From: CAWJLS01 sp963843755
GTDB lineage: Bacteria > Acidobacteriota > Thermoanaerobaculia > Multivoradales > DATKCC01
Direction: 5' to 3'
DNA: 64,000 nucleotides
NCBI GenBank assembly: GCA_963843755.1
Contig: CAWJLS010000002.1
Span: 1 to 64,000 of the forward strand
The stretch's first letter is position 1, and the number at the start of each line of letters is the position of its first letter. The position numbers and the translations under genes were made by a program. This document shows positions 24,427 through 33,262 of the stretch, in pieces. The notes under the pieces were generated by a model. The model worked only from the letters and a program-made list of their open reading frames with translations. It searched no databases and was not told the origin of the DNA.

Positions 24427-26271
24427 ATGAGCACAGCAACGACCGAAGCACCCCGCCGTTCGAGGGTCTTGACGACGCTGGGGGCGGGTCTCTTCGCCCT
24501 CGTCCTCGCCGCCCTGGTGACGGCGTGCGCCGGAGCCGGGGATGCCAAGACGGCACCCGAGGGGCAGGCCGGGGCGACCGCCCAGGGGAGCCAGGAGGCC
24601 GCGCAGCCTTCGACGGAGGCGGGGAAGAGCGAGGGCGACGAGGAGTCCGGTCTGCCGCGCGACTCGAGCGTCGACCACGGCTCGCTCCAGGAGGCGGTGG
24701 CCCAGGAGGTGGTCGAGGCCCAGGAGCGGATGGCCAAGGGGGAGACCCCCGAGGTGACCGAGCCCAGCCGCGAAGCGATCGCCTATCCCGAGGCGCCCGA
24801 CGACAAGTGGCTCGTCGACGAGGAGGGGCGCCAGTACTTCGTCAAGAAGATCCCGAAGCGCGAGGGTGCGTACCGCCGCCTCGGTGACGACAAGGTGCGG
24901 GTTGGCCACGGCTTCACGATCGACATCGTCGGCGAGACCGACGACGCCTTCCTGGCCAAGATCTACAAGGTGACGCCGGTCGAGATGAAGGAGGAGAAGC
25001 CGACCGCCGAGCAGATCGCGGCGGTGGAGAAGGACTTCAGCGTGACGCTGCCCACGGCGGACCGGTTGGAGTTCGACGACTTCGGCCAGGGGCTGCCGGT
25101 CAAGGGCCAGTGGCGCAACGGGCTGGCGGTGGCGGACATGAACGGCGACGGCCGCCCCGACATCGTCCACGGACCGCCCCGCCGCTCCCTCGCCAAGCCG
25201 GTCGTCTTCCTCGACGACGGTGCCGGCGCATGGCATCGCTGGGAGGATCTGGTGCTCCCCGAGGCGCCGTACGACTACGGCGACGTGGATGCCCCCGATC
25301 TGAACGGCGACGGCGTGCCCGACCTGGTGCTGGCGGCCCACCTCAGCGGTCTCATCGCCATGGTGCAGACGAGCCCCGGCCACTTCGAGCGCTGGTCCGA
25401 AGGGCTCAAGCTGGAGCCGGCCGGAACCACGGGGGACAACCGGTTCTTGTCGCGCACGGTCGCGACCGCGGACTGGGACGGCGACGGCGACCCCGACCTG
25501 CTGGCCCTGTCGGAGGGGCCGCGCCATCCGAAGGCGACCGAGCGGGAAGAGGTGGAGACGCCGGATGGCATCGCGGTCTACGAGAACCGGGGCGACGGCA
25601 CCTGGGAGCGTCGGCTCCAGTTGGGGAAGGAAGAGGGTCTGTTCGGTGATTCGCTGGCCATCGGTGACGTCGACGGCGACGGTCGCCCCGACGTCGTCTC
25701 GGGGACCAACGCCCTGGGCCGCCGCGCCGTCGTGTTCCTCAGCCGCGACGGCTGGAACGCCGAAACGGTCGAGCCGGACGCGCTCCGTCCCCGGTCGTTC
25801 ATCTGGGCGGTCGATACGGCCGACTTCGACGGCGACGGACTCGACGACCTCGCCCTCACCCTGACTTCCCGCCAGGCGGGGGAGTGGTGGCAGGCCATCG
25901 ACGTGCTGCTGACCCGGAAGGGCGACGACGGTCTCCACTTCGAGCGCGTTTCGCTCGCGGCGGGGCGTGAAGGCTCGGTCGGTCTCCGGCCGACGGCGAT
26001 CACCGCCGGTGACTTCGACGGCGACGGCGACCAGGATCTCGCCGCCGGCACCGAGGACGGGCGCGTCAAGGTCTTCCTCGGCGACGGCCACGGCGCGTTC
26101 ACCGCCGAGGACTCTCCGGAGCTCGGCAAGGCTTCCCCCGGGTGTCGCACCTACGGAATGGCCGCGGTCGACCTGGACGGAGACGGCACGGACGAGCTCA
26201 TCGCCGGAACCGCCGGGGAGAAGTGCGACGGGGGAGGAAGTCTGCGCGTCTGGAAATCCGTCGCGCGATGA
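24427..26271 (+). CDS. Lipoprotein with seven FG-GAP/VCBS calcium-binding repeats (beta-propeller)
   Basis: The ATG at 24427 follows a strong aaggagg site 6 bases upstream; 614 residues. A lipoprotein signal ends in LVTAC with Cys34. Residues 35-110 are a low-complexity Glu/Ala/Gly linker. From about 235 seven copies of the DxDGDGxxD calcium loop occur (ADMNGDGRPDI, PDLNGDGVPDL, ADWDGDGDPDLL, GDVDGDGRPDVV, ADFDGDGLDDLA, GDFDGDGDQDLA, VDLDGDGTDELI), one per blade, so a complete seven-bladed propeller is expected. Such proteins stick to ligands or other surface proteins on the outer face. The function is unknown; its place next to glycan export genes suggests the cell surface. Confidence 0.87.
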   Translation: MSTATTEAPRRSRVLTTLGAGLFALVLAALVTACAGAGDAKTAPEGQAGATAQGSQEAAQPSTEAGKSEGDEESGLPRDSSVDHGSLQEAVAQEVVEAQERMAKGETPEVTEPSREAIAYPEAPDDKWLVDEEGRQYFVKKIPKREGAYRRLGDDKVRVGHGFTIDIVGETDDAFLAKIYKVTPVEMKEEKPTAEQIAAVEKDFSVTLPTADRLEFDDFGQGLPVKGQWRNGLAVADMNGDGRPDIVHGPPRRSLAKPVVFLDDGAGAWHRWEDLVLPEAPYDYGDVDAPDLNGDGVPDLVLAAHLSGLIAMVQTSPGHFERWSEGLKLEPAGTTGDNRFLSRTVATADWDGDGDPDLLALSEGPRHPKATEREEVETPDGIAVYENRGDGTWERRLQLGKEEGLFGDSLAIGDVDGDGRPDVVSGTNALGRRAVVFLSRDGWNAETVEPDALRPRSFIWAVDTADFDGDGLDDLALTLTSRQAGEWWQAIDVLLTRKGDDGLHFERVSLAAGREGSVGLRPTAITAGDFDGDGDQDLAAGTEDGRVKVFLGDGHGAFTAEDSPELGKASPGCRTYGMAAVDLDGDGTDELIAGTAGEKCDGGGSLRVWKSVAR

Positions 26272-26344
26272 GGTAGGCTCTCGCACTGCCTCGAACGATC
26301 CGCATCCGTTCCGAGGTCGTCAGTTCGCCGTCGAGAAGAAGTAC

Positions 26345-26373
26345 TTGACAGCGGGGGGCGGTGCCCCTATAGT
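26345..26373 (+). promoter_or_regulatory. Near-consensus sigma-70 promoter before the 26747 secreted protein
   Basis: TTGACA at 26345-26350, a 17-base spacer and TATAGT at 26368-26373 make the best promoter seen on the plus strand. Transcription would begin near 26380, leaving a leader of about 365 bases before the ATG at 26747. Confidence 0.8.
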
Positions 26374-26746
26374 GCGGAAGCATATTCAAGTCGGTCAACG
26401 CGACTGCCTGAGACGGTATGCGCAGCAGACAGGCAGGACATCGAAGGATGAAGCGTACGGCACGCAGTCGCAACGGGACGGACGGCCGACCACTTGATAC
26501 GGTAAAAACGGCGGGCCGGGCGATGAAGCCCGGCACCTTTGCCGTCAAGCAGGAACCGAATCCTTGAACGGGAGGTGATCGTCTCTTAGCAGGACCAGGA
26601 GAGGGAAGATTGAGATCTAGTCGGACATGGCCGGGCGTCCGCCGCGCCGCGAGCTCGATGAGCGAGACCCGCGGCGACGACAGTTTGAAGCGGTCGGCCG
26701 CGCCACGACAGAGACGTACCATCACAACTGAGGAGATTGTCTCGAA
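26374..26746 (+). promoter_or_regulatory. Long 5' leader with nested hairpin, no gene seen
   Basis: The stretch between the promoter and the secreted-protein gene holds no convincing ORF. It contains a nested hairpin: inner stem 26515-26521 with 26528-26534 (7 bp, GATGAA loop), enclosed by an ACGGC/GCCGT stem (26508-26512 with 26541-26545). A ggaggtga sequence follows near 26571 but leads to no ORF. The real ribosome site, aggag at 26731-26735, lies 11 bases before the ATG. The leader may be a regulatory or stabilising RNA; it fits no class I can name with confidence. Confidence 0.45.
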
Positions 26747-28036
26747 ATGAAGAAAGCGATTGTCTGCCTCGCGATCGTAGGCCTGCTGGCCCTCGGTGGT
26801 CAGGCGTTTGCCGCTATTTGCGCTGGTGACGACACCCCGGCGGCGACCCTGCTTCTGCCGTACTTCGAGCAGGACTGCAGCGATCCGAACGGCATCACCA
26901 CCCTGTTCTCCGTCAACAACGCGTCGGCCGCTCCGACGGTTGCCCACGTCACGGTGTGGACGAACAAGTCGATCCCCGTGTTCGACTTCGACATCTATCT
27001 CACCGGCTACGACGTGCAGACCCTCAACCTGCGCGACGTGCTCTGCAACGGCAACCTGCCGGTCACGGGCACCGATGCCCACGTCGGCAACTTCTCGTTC
27101 GCGTCCAGCCCGGACCCGCTCGACAACTTCGCCGCCACCTGCGGCCCGGACGGCCCGCCGTCCTACACCAACCCGGCTCTCGACGCGGCCTTCCTGGCCC
27201 ACGTCCAGGCCTGGCTGACCGGCAACCAGTCGCCGACTTCCGGCACCTGCGCGTCGGCTCCGACGGACAACCTCGTCGGTTACATCACCGTGGACGACGT
27301 TCACGAGTGCAACCTCGAGTTCCCGTCCGACCCGGGCTACTTCGCCCAGGGTGGCACCGGCACCGCCAGCAACCACAACCAGCTGTGGGGTGACTGGTTC
27401 CTGGTCGACACGGCCAACAACTTCGCGCAGGGCGACGTCCTCGAGCACATCGAGGCCGACGACACCTTCACCGGTGGCGCCAACGCGTACACCTTCTACG
27501 CGCGCTTCACCAACCCGGGCAACGCCGACAACCGTGAGCCGCTGGCGACCAACTTCGCCGTCCGGCAGATCATCGGTGGTGCGTTCGACGGTGGCACCGA
27601 CCTCCTGGTCTGGCGTGATAGCACCAGCGGTGCGGTCGCTCCGTTCACCTGTGGCACCGGCCCCTCGTGGGAGCCCCTCACCACCAACCAGGTCATCATC
27701 TTCGACGAAGAAGAGAACCCGGTCACGGTGCAGGGTCCGCCGGTCTCCGGTGTGCCGGAGCAGCAGTCGCCGCAGCCGTTCCCGGAGGAGACCCAGCGCG
27801 TCGCCGTCGGCGGCCCGTCGCTGCCGATTCCGGCCGGTTGGGAGTTCGGTTGGCTGTACCTGAACCTGAACCACGACGGCACCGCGTTCACCAACCCGTT
27901 CGCGGTTGATCCGCTGTCGGCTCAGGCTCACGTCAGCGCGGTTTACAGCGCCCTCGGCCGCTTCAGCATCGGCCTGGACGCGATCGAACTCGACAGCGCT
28001 TGCGCGCCGTTCACCGGCACGCTTCCGGTCAACTGA
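26747..28036 (+). CDS. Secreted protein, probably highly expressed, with LPYF...NxxxxP repeat-type module
   Basis: 429 residues with a clean signal peptide (MKKAIVCLAIVGLLALGGQA, cleavage around AFA-A). The mature protein is beta-rich, low in Lys and rich in Asn, Thr, Pro and Asp, with about ten Cys likely in disulfides. Its first part (TLLLPYFEQD, then TLFSVNNASAAPTVAHVTVW and YDVQTLNLRDVL) resembles the C-terminal repeats of the PKD protein encoded next. A near-consensus promoter, long leader, strong terminator and uniform codon choice all suggest an abundant product, for example a coat or matrix protein. I do not recognise the family. It is an isolated transcription unit. Confidence 0.8.
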   Translation: MKKAIVCLAIVGLLALGGQAFAAICAGDDTPAATLLLPYFEQDCSDPNGITTLFSVNNASAAPTVAHVTVWTNKSIPVFDFDIYLTGYDVQTLNLRDVLCNGNLPVTGTDAHVGNFSFASSPDPLDNFAATCGPDGPPSYTNPALDAAFLAHVQAWLTGNQSPTSGTCASAPTDNLVGYITVDDVHECNLEFPSDPGYFAQGGTGTASNHNQLWGDWFLVDTANNFAQGDVLEHIEADDTFTGGANAYTFYARFTNPGNADNREPLATNFAVRQIIGGAFDGGTDLLVWRDSTSGAVAPFTCGTGPSWEPLTTNQVIIFDEEENPVTVQGPPVSGVPEQQSPQPFPEETQRVAVGGPSLPIPAGWEFGWLYLNLNHDGTAFTNPFAVDPLSAQAHVSAVYSALGRFSIGLDAIELDSACAPFTGTLPVN

Positions 28037-28054
28037 CCGACGCAGTTGCGTTTT

Positions 28055-28095
28055 GGGGTGGGCTCGGGTTCTCCCGAGCCCACCCCGCTCTTCTC
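28055..28095 (+). terminator. Strong terminator after the 26747 secreted protein
   Basis: A perfect 14-bp stem (28055-28068 with 28073-28086), TTCT loop and pyrimidine tail gctcttctct lie 19 bases after the stop codon. Confidence 0.85.
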
Positions 28096-28428
28096 TCGGC
28101 CATCCGCTCTTGCGTCCTGCCTCCTGACCTTCGAGAGGCAGCACGGAGGGGCTGACGCGGTCCGAACGCGCGCTCCGGCTCCAGAACAAAGGGCCAGACA
28201 TGAACTCGATCTACTCGAGCGACGCCTGGGCGGGGACACTGAGTAGCTCCCTGTGCAGTCCGCGCGCACTGACCGCCAAACCGAGGAGGCGGCTCGTCCT
28301 GAGCTCGCAGGTCAAGTCTCCCCATCCCGCAAGCAACAGACCCGCGCCATCCGGTGCGGTGGGCTCGGTAGCGCCGCGACGAGCGGTAGGCTGCATCGGG
28401 CCTCTTCCATTTTCGGAGGTTTGAAGTG
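28096..28428 (+). other. Intergenic stretch before the PKD protein gene
   Basis: Within this 333-base stretch I see no gene and no promoter close to consensus. It contains small GC hairpins (for example around 28345-28362). A cggaggt ribosome site at 28414-28420 sits 8 bases before the ATG at 28429 and decides that start over the GTG three bases earlier. Confidence 0.4.
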
Positions 28429-31400
28429 ATGAAGTTTGCCGACCGACGGCACCCTGCCGAGCGAGCCGATGCTGTTAGCGCATTCGCCCCGTTGTTTCTC
28501 CTTGTCCTCGCTACGGTCCTGTTCGCCGTGCAGCCCGCCGTGGCTGCCTCGAATACGCCCGCCGCACCGGTGCCGGAAGCGCGCTGGGGCAACCCCGCCA
28601 CCATGCGCCCGTGGGCGATCCTCGGTGACAGCACCCACTACGACGGTCGCGGTGGAGTTCCGACGGCGAGCACGCCCATCTGGTTCGCGGCGGACCTCGC
28701 AGGCAACTACCTCTTCTCCGCCACCGGCAAAGGGGTCATGGTCCACGACCTGACCACGGACCCGACGAATCCGACGATGATCGGCTACACCTACATGGTG
28801 AATGCCGTGCCGACCTTTTTTCAGTCGGACCTGAAGTTCTACATTTACGACATCAGCGCGCCCGACACGAACCCCTCGGTCTTCGCCACCTCCGGAGCGG
28901 GCCACGGTGCCTTGATCTGGGGATTCAACGGCGGCAACCCCACGGTGCACTACCAGGACTATCAGCACGGGACGGACTCCGACGCCGTCTGGGCCGGCCA
29001 CATCGGGAGCAAAGATTGGGCGTTCTACGCGGCCCAGGGCCGTGGGGTGACCGTCTACGACCTCACGGCGGCCCAGGCCTACAACCGGTGCGACACGGCC
29101 AATGGGGGCTGCGGCGACGTCTATGCCGGTGCCATCCCGGTCGGTGGCACGCCGTACCACGTTCACGGTGCAGGGAACTTCCTGGCGACGGCCCTCGGGC
29201 GCAACGGCATCGAGATCTGGAATGTGGCCAACCCCCGGCTGCCCGTCAAGGTGGTCTCCGCCGATCCGGGTGGCCTCTACGTCAGCGTCGCCCTCTGGCA
29301 GTCCGGGGCCAAGTACTACCTCGCAGTGCTCGACTTCACGAGCGTCGGCGGGAGCTACCTGACCAAGATCTACGACGTCAGTTGCCTCGGAAGCGGCACC
29401 TGTGCGACGGCGAATCCACTCTCTCAGCCGATCGCCTCCCTGTCTTCGAACGGTACGGTGGTCGATCGCCTGACGGTTTCCCAGAGCGCCGGCCGGACCT
29501 ATCTTTACGTCGGTGAGTTCAACCGATTCCTCACTGGCGACCAGAACGAGTTCCTGTGGGACGTCACCACCCCGACGAGCGCCGACGAGCTGACGCCGCA
29601 GAACCCGCTCGGCCTCGGCTACTGGGGCTGGTACTACTCGCGCAACGACACCGGCTTCCAGAACATGGCGCCGATGGAAGCGGTGGTCCACAACGGCTAC
29701 GTCTACCGCGCCGCCTGGACCATCCTCGACGTCCATCAGATCCTCGGAGCGGCGCCCCCGGTCGCCGACTTCACCTGGTCGCCGCAGCCCGTCTACGCGG
29801 GGCAGACGGTGGCCTTCGCCGACAAGTCCTCAGGCGGGCCGAGCAGTTGGTTCTGGACCTTCTCCGGGGCCGGAGCGTCGAGCAGCCAGTCGACCGTCGC
29901 CAACCCGCAGGTCACCTTCAGTCAAGCGGGGTCCGCGTCGGTCACTCTGACGGCGACCAACGGCGCGGGGCCGAGCACCCCGGTCACCAAGTCGGTGCCG
30001 GTGCTCGACCCGACGCCGGTGGTCGGGAGCGTCAGCGCGAGCCCGACCGCTCCCCTGGTCTGCCAGCAGCTCACTTTCACTGCCAATGGTGTGACCGGCC
30101 GGGACCCGTTGTCGTACTCCTGGATCCTCCAGGACGGAAACGGCGACCCGGTCGTGCCGTCGGTCACCGGCAGCGCCAACCCGTTCGTAGTCAATACCTC
30201 CGGCCTCTCCGCCGGCGTCTACAAGGCCCAGGTGACCGTTTCGAACACCGCCGGCTCGGCGACCAAGACGAGCGCGACGGTGAGCCTGGCCATCCCGCCG
30301 ACTCTGGGGATCAGCGCCGGGCCGACCACCGATCCGTTCCAGTACGGCACGGTGCAGTTCCACGCCACGACCGCGGGTGGAGCCACCTGGACCTGGGACT
30401 ACGGTGACGGCACCACTCCGGAGGTCTTCACCTCCCAGAGCGAAGGCGAGAACCCGGTCCACAACTACAGTCAGACTGGGACCTTCACCGCGACTCTGAC
30501 GGTCGACAACTGCATCGCGACGGCTGTCTCGGCCTCGGTCCAGGTGACAGTGACTCAGATCAACCCGTTGAAGGTCGACCAGTTCGCCGCACACAGCCAG
30601 TGTCAGATCGGCGGCGGAGCCGGCGGCTGCTTCACGGTCAACAAGGCGGTCACCTTCGACCAGATCATCGGTGGCTCGCCGGACAAGTACGAGTACGACT
30701 GGCAGGGCAACGGAACCTGGATCGCGAGCACCGTGCCGATCCTCACTCACACCTACAGCACGGCTGGGACCTTCGTGCCGAAGGTCCGTGTGACCCGTGG
30801 CACCGAGCCGTCGATCACGGTCGCCAACGGCTGTACGTCGAGCCAGCTCGCCTGCAACGGAACCTCCATCACGGTGGCCTCCGCCCTGCCCGCCTCGATC
30901 AGCGTCAGCAGCTCCACCTCTTCGACGACCGTCGGACAGTCGATCGGGTTCAATGCATCGGCCAGCAACTGCACCCCCAACGCGTCCGGGTGGAGCTGGA
31001 GCACGAGCGGGGGCACCCTGAACGGCTCCGGGAGCTCGGTCTCCATTTCCTGGTCGACCACCGGGACCAAGACGGTCTCGGCCACCAACTCTGCCTGTCT
31101 CAACGCCGTCGGATCGCGGACCGTGTCCGTCACCTCGAGCTCCGGTGGCGGTGGCGGCGGTGGTGGCGGTACCGGCGGCGGTGGCGGCAACGGGAGCCTG
31201 GTCGCTGCGTTCAACGTCACTCCCGCCTCACCCACGGCTGGCGTGCCGGCGGCGTTCGACAGCTCCCCGTCGGCGGGTACCCCGACCTCCTACACCTGGA
31301 CCTTCGGTGACGGAGACATCGGGACGGGCAAGACGATCAGCCACACCTTCGCCGAGGCAGGGACCTATCAGGTCAAGCTGTCGATCTCGGCGCCCGGCAA

Positions 31401-33186
31401 CTGCCAGTCCCAGGTCGGCGGGCTCAGCGGAATCTGCACGGACGACATCACCAAGAACGTGGTCGTCGCCGCCGCCAACATCGTCACCGCCAGCTTCGAG
31501 GACGACGTCGACTGCGGCGGCGGTCAGATTGGAGGCAGCTTCTGCTCCATCGCCACGGGAGACACCGTCTCCTTCACCGATACCTCGGACGGCCAGATCA
31601 CCGGCCGCTCCTGGGACTTCGGTGACGGCAGCTCGTCGGCGGGGAAGAACCCGAGCCATTCCTGGGCAGAGCCCGGCACCTATGTCGTCAAGCTGACGGT
31701 GCAGGGCGACGGAGTGAGCGACACCGCCACCAAGACCTACCTGGTGACGGGCGACCCGCCGGCCCAGAACAAGAACGTGGTCCTGCCCTGGATCGCCCAG
31801 GGCGATGCGAGCAAGGCGCTGCAGCAGGAGAGCGACCTCTACGTCTACAACCCGGGTCCGGGGGCGCTGACCGTCCAGGTCACCTTCCGGAAGCAGGGTC
31901 TGCCGGAGCCCGATCCGCCGCACGTCACGCGGACGCTCCAGGAGAACCAGACCCTCTACCTGGCCGATGTCATGACCGAGCTGTTCGACCGGTCGAACAT
32001 CAAGGGCTTCCTGCTCATCGAGCCGATGGACGGAGACGCGCAGCCGATCGTGACCTCTTTCAACCGGACCCACGACGGGGACCGGCTGTACGGCCAGGTG
32101 ATCCCGGGCGTCGAGCTGTCCGATGGCACGTCCGCCCGGGCGGCCGGGACCGACCATCTCCACCTGGTGGGTCTCAACGACAACCCGGACCGGCTCGGCT
32201 ACTTCGGGATCACCAACCCGACCGACCACCGGGTCGACTACGACCTGCAGTTCTTCAACTCCGTCGGCCAGTTGATCGGTAGCACCACCGAGCCCTCGGC
32301 CGTGGCGGCCTTCGGCCAGAAGCAGTATCAGGTCGAGGAGATCCGTCAGCAGTTCGGGGTCGAGTCGCTCGAGGACTACCGGGTCATGGTGACGCCGTCC
32401 GACGGGAGCGGCATGCCGATCCCGTTCGGCGCCAACCTCCGCCTGGGGTCGAAGGACCCGTCCTTCGTCCGGGTGGGGAAGACCGACAGCTCCGACACGT
32501 TCATCATCGGCGCCCTGGACAGCCTCGGTCTCAACGACAGCGTCTTCCAGAGCGACCTGGTGCTGGCCAACACGGACGAGAGCCCGGTCAACGTCCGGGT
32601 GACCTTCACCGGCGTCGGGCCGTTCACCGAGCCCTCCGACGCGCTGGAGCAGACGCTGCCGGCCCGTGACACCACGCGGATCGTCGACATCATTTCCCAG
32701 TGGGACACCGACAAGAGCGTCGGGGTGCTGCGGATCGAGTCGGACAACCCGGACGGCATCTATCCGGTCGTCCAGGCGGAGAGCTACGAGGTCTCCGACC
32801 CGTCGTCGGTCTACGGCCAGTTCATGCCGGGGCTGACGCTCGCGGACGCCGCCGAGCCGGGGACCCCACGGTCGCTGGTCGGGCTGCGCCAGGATGCCGA
32901 CTTCCTCAACGGCACCCGGTCGACGCTCTGGGTGTACAACCCGGGGGACGACTCCGCGAGCTACACCCTGAGCTACTTCGCTCTGGACGGGACCAAGCTG
33001 GGTGAGGACGTCGCCAGCCTCGGCAGCGGCAAGCTCCGCCAGGTGAACCCGGGCTTCCATCCGCTGCCGGCGGAGGGCGCGCCTGACGGATTCGTCGTGC
33101 GCGTGGACGTCTCCAAGGGCAAGCTGCTCGTCGCGGGCCAGGTCGTCAACCAGTTCAACGACCCGGCTTACATCGTCGGCCGCTGA
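28429..33186 (+). CDS. Large secreted PKD-domain protein with LVIVD-like N-terminus and four C-terminal repeats
   Basis: 1585 residues. A signal peptide (about 18-40, LFLLVLATVLFAVQPAVAAS) starts it. Residues about 60-440 contain LVIVD-like blades (GIEIWNVANPRLPVKVV; GVMVHDLTTDPTNPTMIG), probably a propeller. Then come PKD/Ig-like domains from about 446 (PPVADFTWSPQPVYAGQTVA; WTWDYGDGTTPEVF; YTWTFGDGDIGTGKT; SWDFGDGSSSAGKNPSHSWA), split by a Gly-rich linker near 905-922. The last 470 residues carry four related modules of the form S-x-L-x-V-x-N-P (DLYVYNPGPGALTVQVTF, YFGITNPTDHRVDYDLQFF, DLVLANTDESPVNVRVTF, TLWVYNPGDDSASYTLSYF). No sortase or PEP-CTERM tail is seen. A surface or matrix adhesin is likely; no catalytic motif is visible. 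Confidence 0.85.
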   Translation: MKFADRRHPAERADAVSAFAPLFLLVLATVLFAVQPAVAASNTPAAPVPEARWGNPATMRPWAILGDSTHYDGRGGVPTASTPIWFAADLAGNYLFSATGKGVMVHDLTTDPTNPTMIGYTYMVNAVPTFFQSDLKFYIYDISAPDTNPSVFATSGAGHGALIWGFNGGNPTVHYQDYQHGTDSDAVWAGHIGSKDWAFYAAQGRGVTVYDLTAAQAYNRCDTANGGCGDVYAGAIPVGGTPYHVHGAGNFLATALGRNGIEIWNVANPRLPVKVVSADPGGLYVSVALWQSGAKYYLAVLDFTSVGGSYLTKIYDVSCLGSGTCATANPLSQPIASLSSNGTVVDRLTVSQSAGRTYLYVGEFNRFLTGDQNEFLWDVTTPTSADELTPQNPLGLGYWGWYYSRNDTGFQNMAPMEAVVHNGYVYRAAWTILDVHQILGAAPPVADFTWSPQPVYAGQTVAFADKSSGGPSSWFWTFSGAGASSSQSTVANPQVTFSQAGSASVTLTATNGAGPSTPVTKSVPVLDPTPVVGSVSASPTAPLVCQQLTFTANGVTGRDPLSYSWILQDGNGDPVVPSVTGSANPFVVNTSGLSAGVYKAQVTVSNTAGSATKTSATVSLAIPPTLGISAGPTTDPFQYGTVQFHATTAGGATWTWDYGDGTTPEVFTSQSEGENPVHNYSQTGTFTATLTVDNCIATAVSASVQVTVTQINPLKVDQFAAHSQCQIGGGAGGCFTVNKAVTFDQIIGGSPDKYEYDWQGNGTWIASTVPILTHTYSTAGTFVPKVRVTRGTEPSITVANGCTSSQLACNGTSITVASALPASISVSSSTSSTTVGQSIGFNASASNCTPNASGWSWSTSGGTLNGSGSSVSISWSTTGTKTVSATNSACLNAVGSRTVSVTSSSGGGGGGGGGTGGGGGNGSLVAAFNVTPASPTAGVPAAFDSSPSAGTPTSYTWTFGDGDIGTGKTISHTFAEAGTYQVKLSISAPGNCQSQVGGLSGICTDDITKNVVVAAANIVTASFEDDVDCGGGQIGGSFCSIATGDTVSFTDTSDGQITGRSWDFGDGSSSAGKNPSHSWAEPGTYVVKLTVQGDGVSDTATKTYLVTGDPPAQNKNVVLPWIAQGDASKALQQESDLYVYNPGPGALTVQVTFRKQGLPEPDPPHVTRTLQENQTLYLADVMTELFDRSNIKGFLLIEPMDGDAQPIVTSFNRTHDGDRLYGQVIPGVELSDGTSARAAGTDHLHLVGLNDNPDRLGYFGITNPTDHRVDYDLQFFNSVGQLIGSTTEPSAVAAFGQKQYQVEEIRQQFGVESLEDYRVMVTPSDGSGMPIPFGANLRLGSKDPSFVRVGKTDSSDTFIIGALDSLGLNDSVFQSDLVLANTDESPVNVRVTFTGVGPFTEPSDALEQTLPARDTTRIVDIISQWDTDKSVGVLRIESDNPDGIYPVVQAESYEVSDPSSVYGQFMPGLTLADAAEPGTPRSLVGLRQDADFLNGTRSTLWVYNPGDDSASYTLSYFALDGTKLGEDVASLGSGKLRQVNPGFHPLPAEGAPDGFVVRVDVSKGKLLVAGQVVNQFNDPAYIVGR

Positions 33187-33208
33187 GCCGGCACCGAGTG
33201 ACTTCTAC

Positions 33209-33254
33209 CGAGCCGCCGGGCTCCTCTCGACTCCGGGGGGAGCCCGGCGGCTCG
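33209..33254 (+). terminator. Large GC hairpin between the PKD gene and the arylsulfotransferase gene
   Basis: A perfect 16-bp stem (33209-33224 with 33239-33254) lies 22 bases after the PKD gene stop and only 8 bases before the GTG of the next gene. It lacks a U-run. It could stop or attenuate transcription into the glycan cluster, or mask that start. Confidence 0.6.
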
Positions 33255-33262
33255 CTTGCGTC

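Noticed and set aside
26495..26570. Similarity to a cyclic-di-GMP (GEMM) riboswitch on the minus strand (a GACGGCAAAGG-like run)
   Set aside because: The orientation is wrong for the downstream gene and the core GEMM positions do not match; only the plain hairpin is supported.
28250..28428. Possible riboswitch before the PKD gene, from GGTAGGC-like and hairpin elements
   Set aside because: The conserved bases of known riboswitch classes are not in the right order; only small hairpins remain.
24292..33060. Minus-strand frames of 610-667 codons opposite the FG-GAP, secreted and PKD genes
   Set aside because: The plus-strand proteins have clear signal peptides, repeats and ribosome sites; the antisense frames have none of these.
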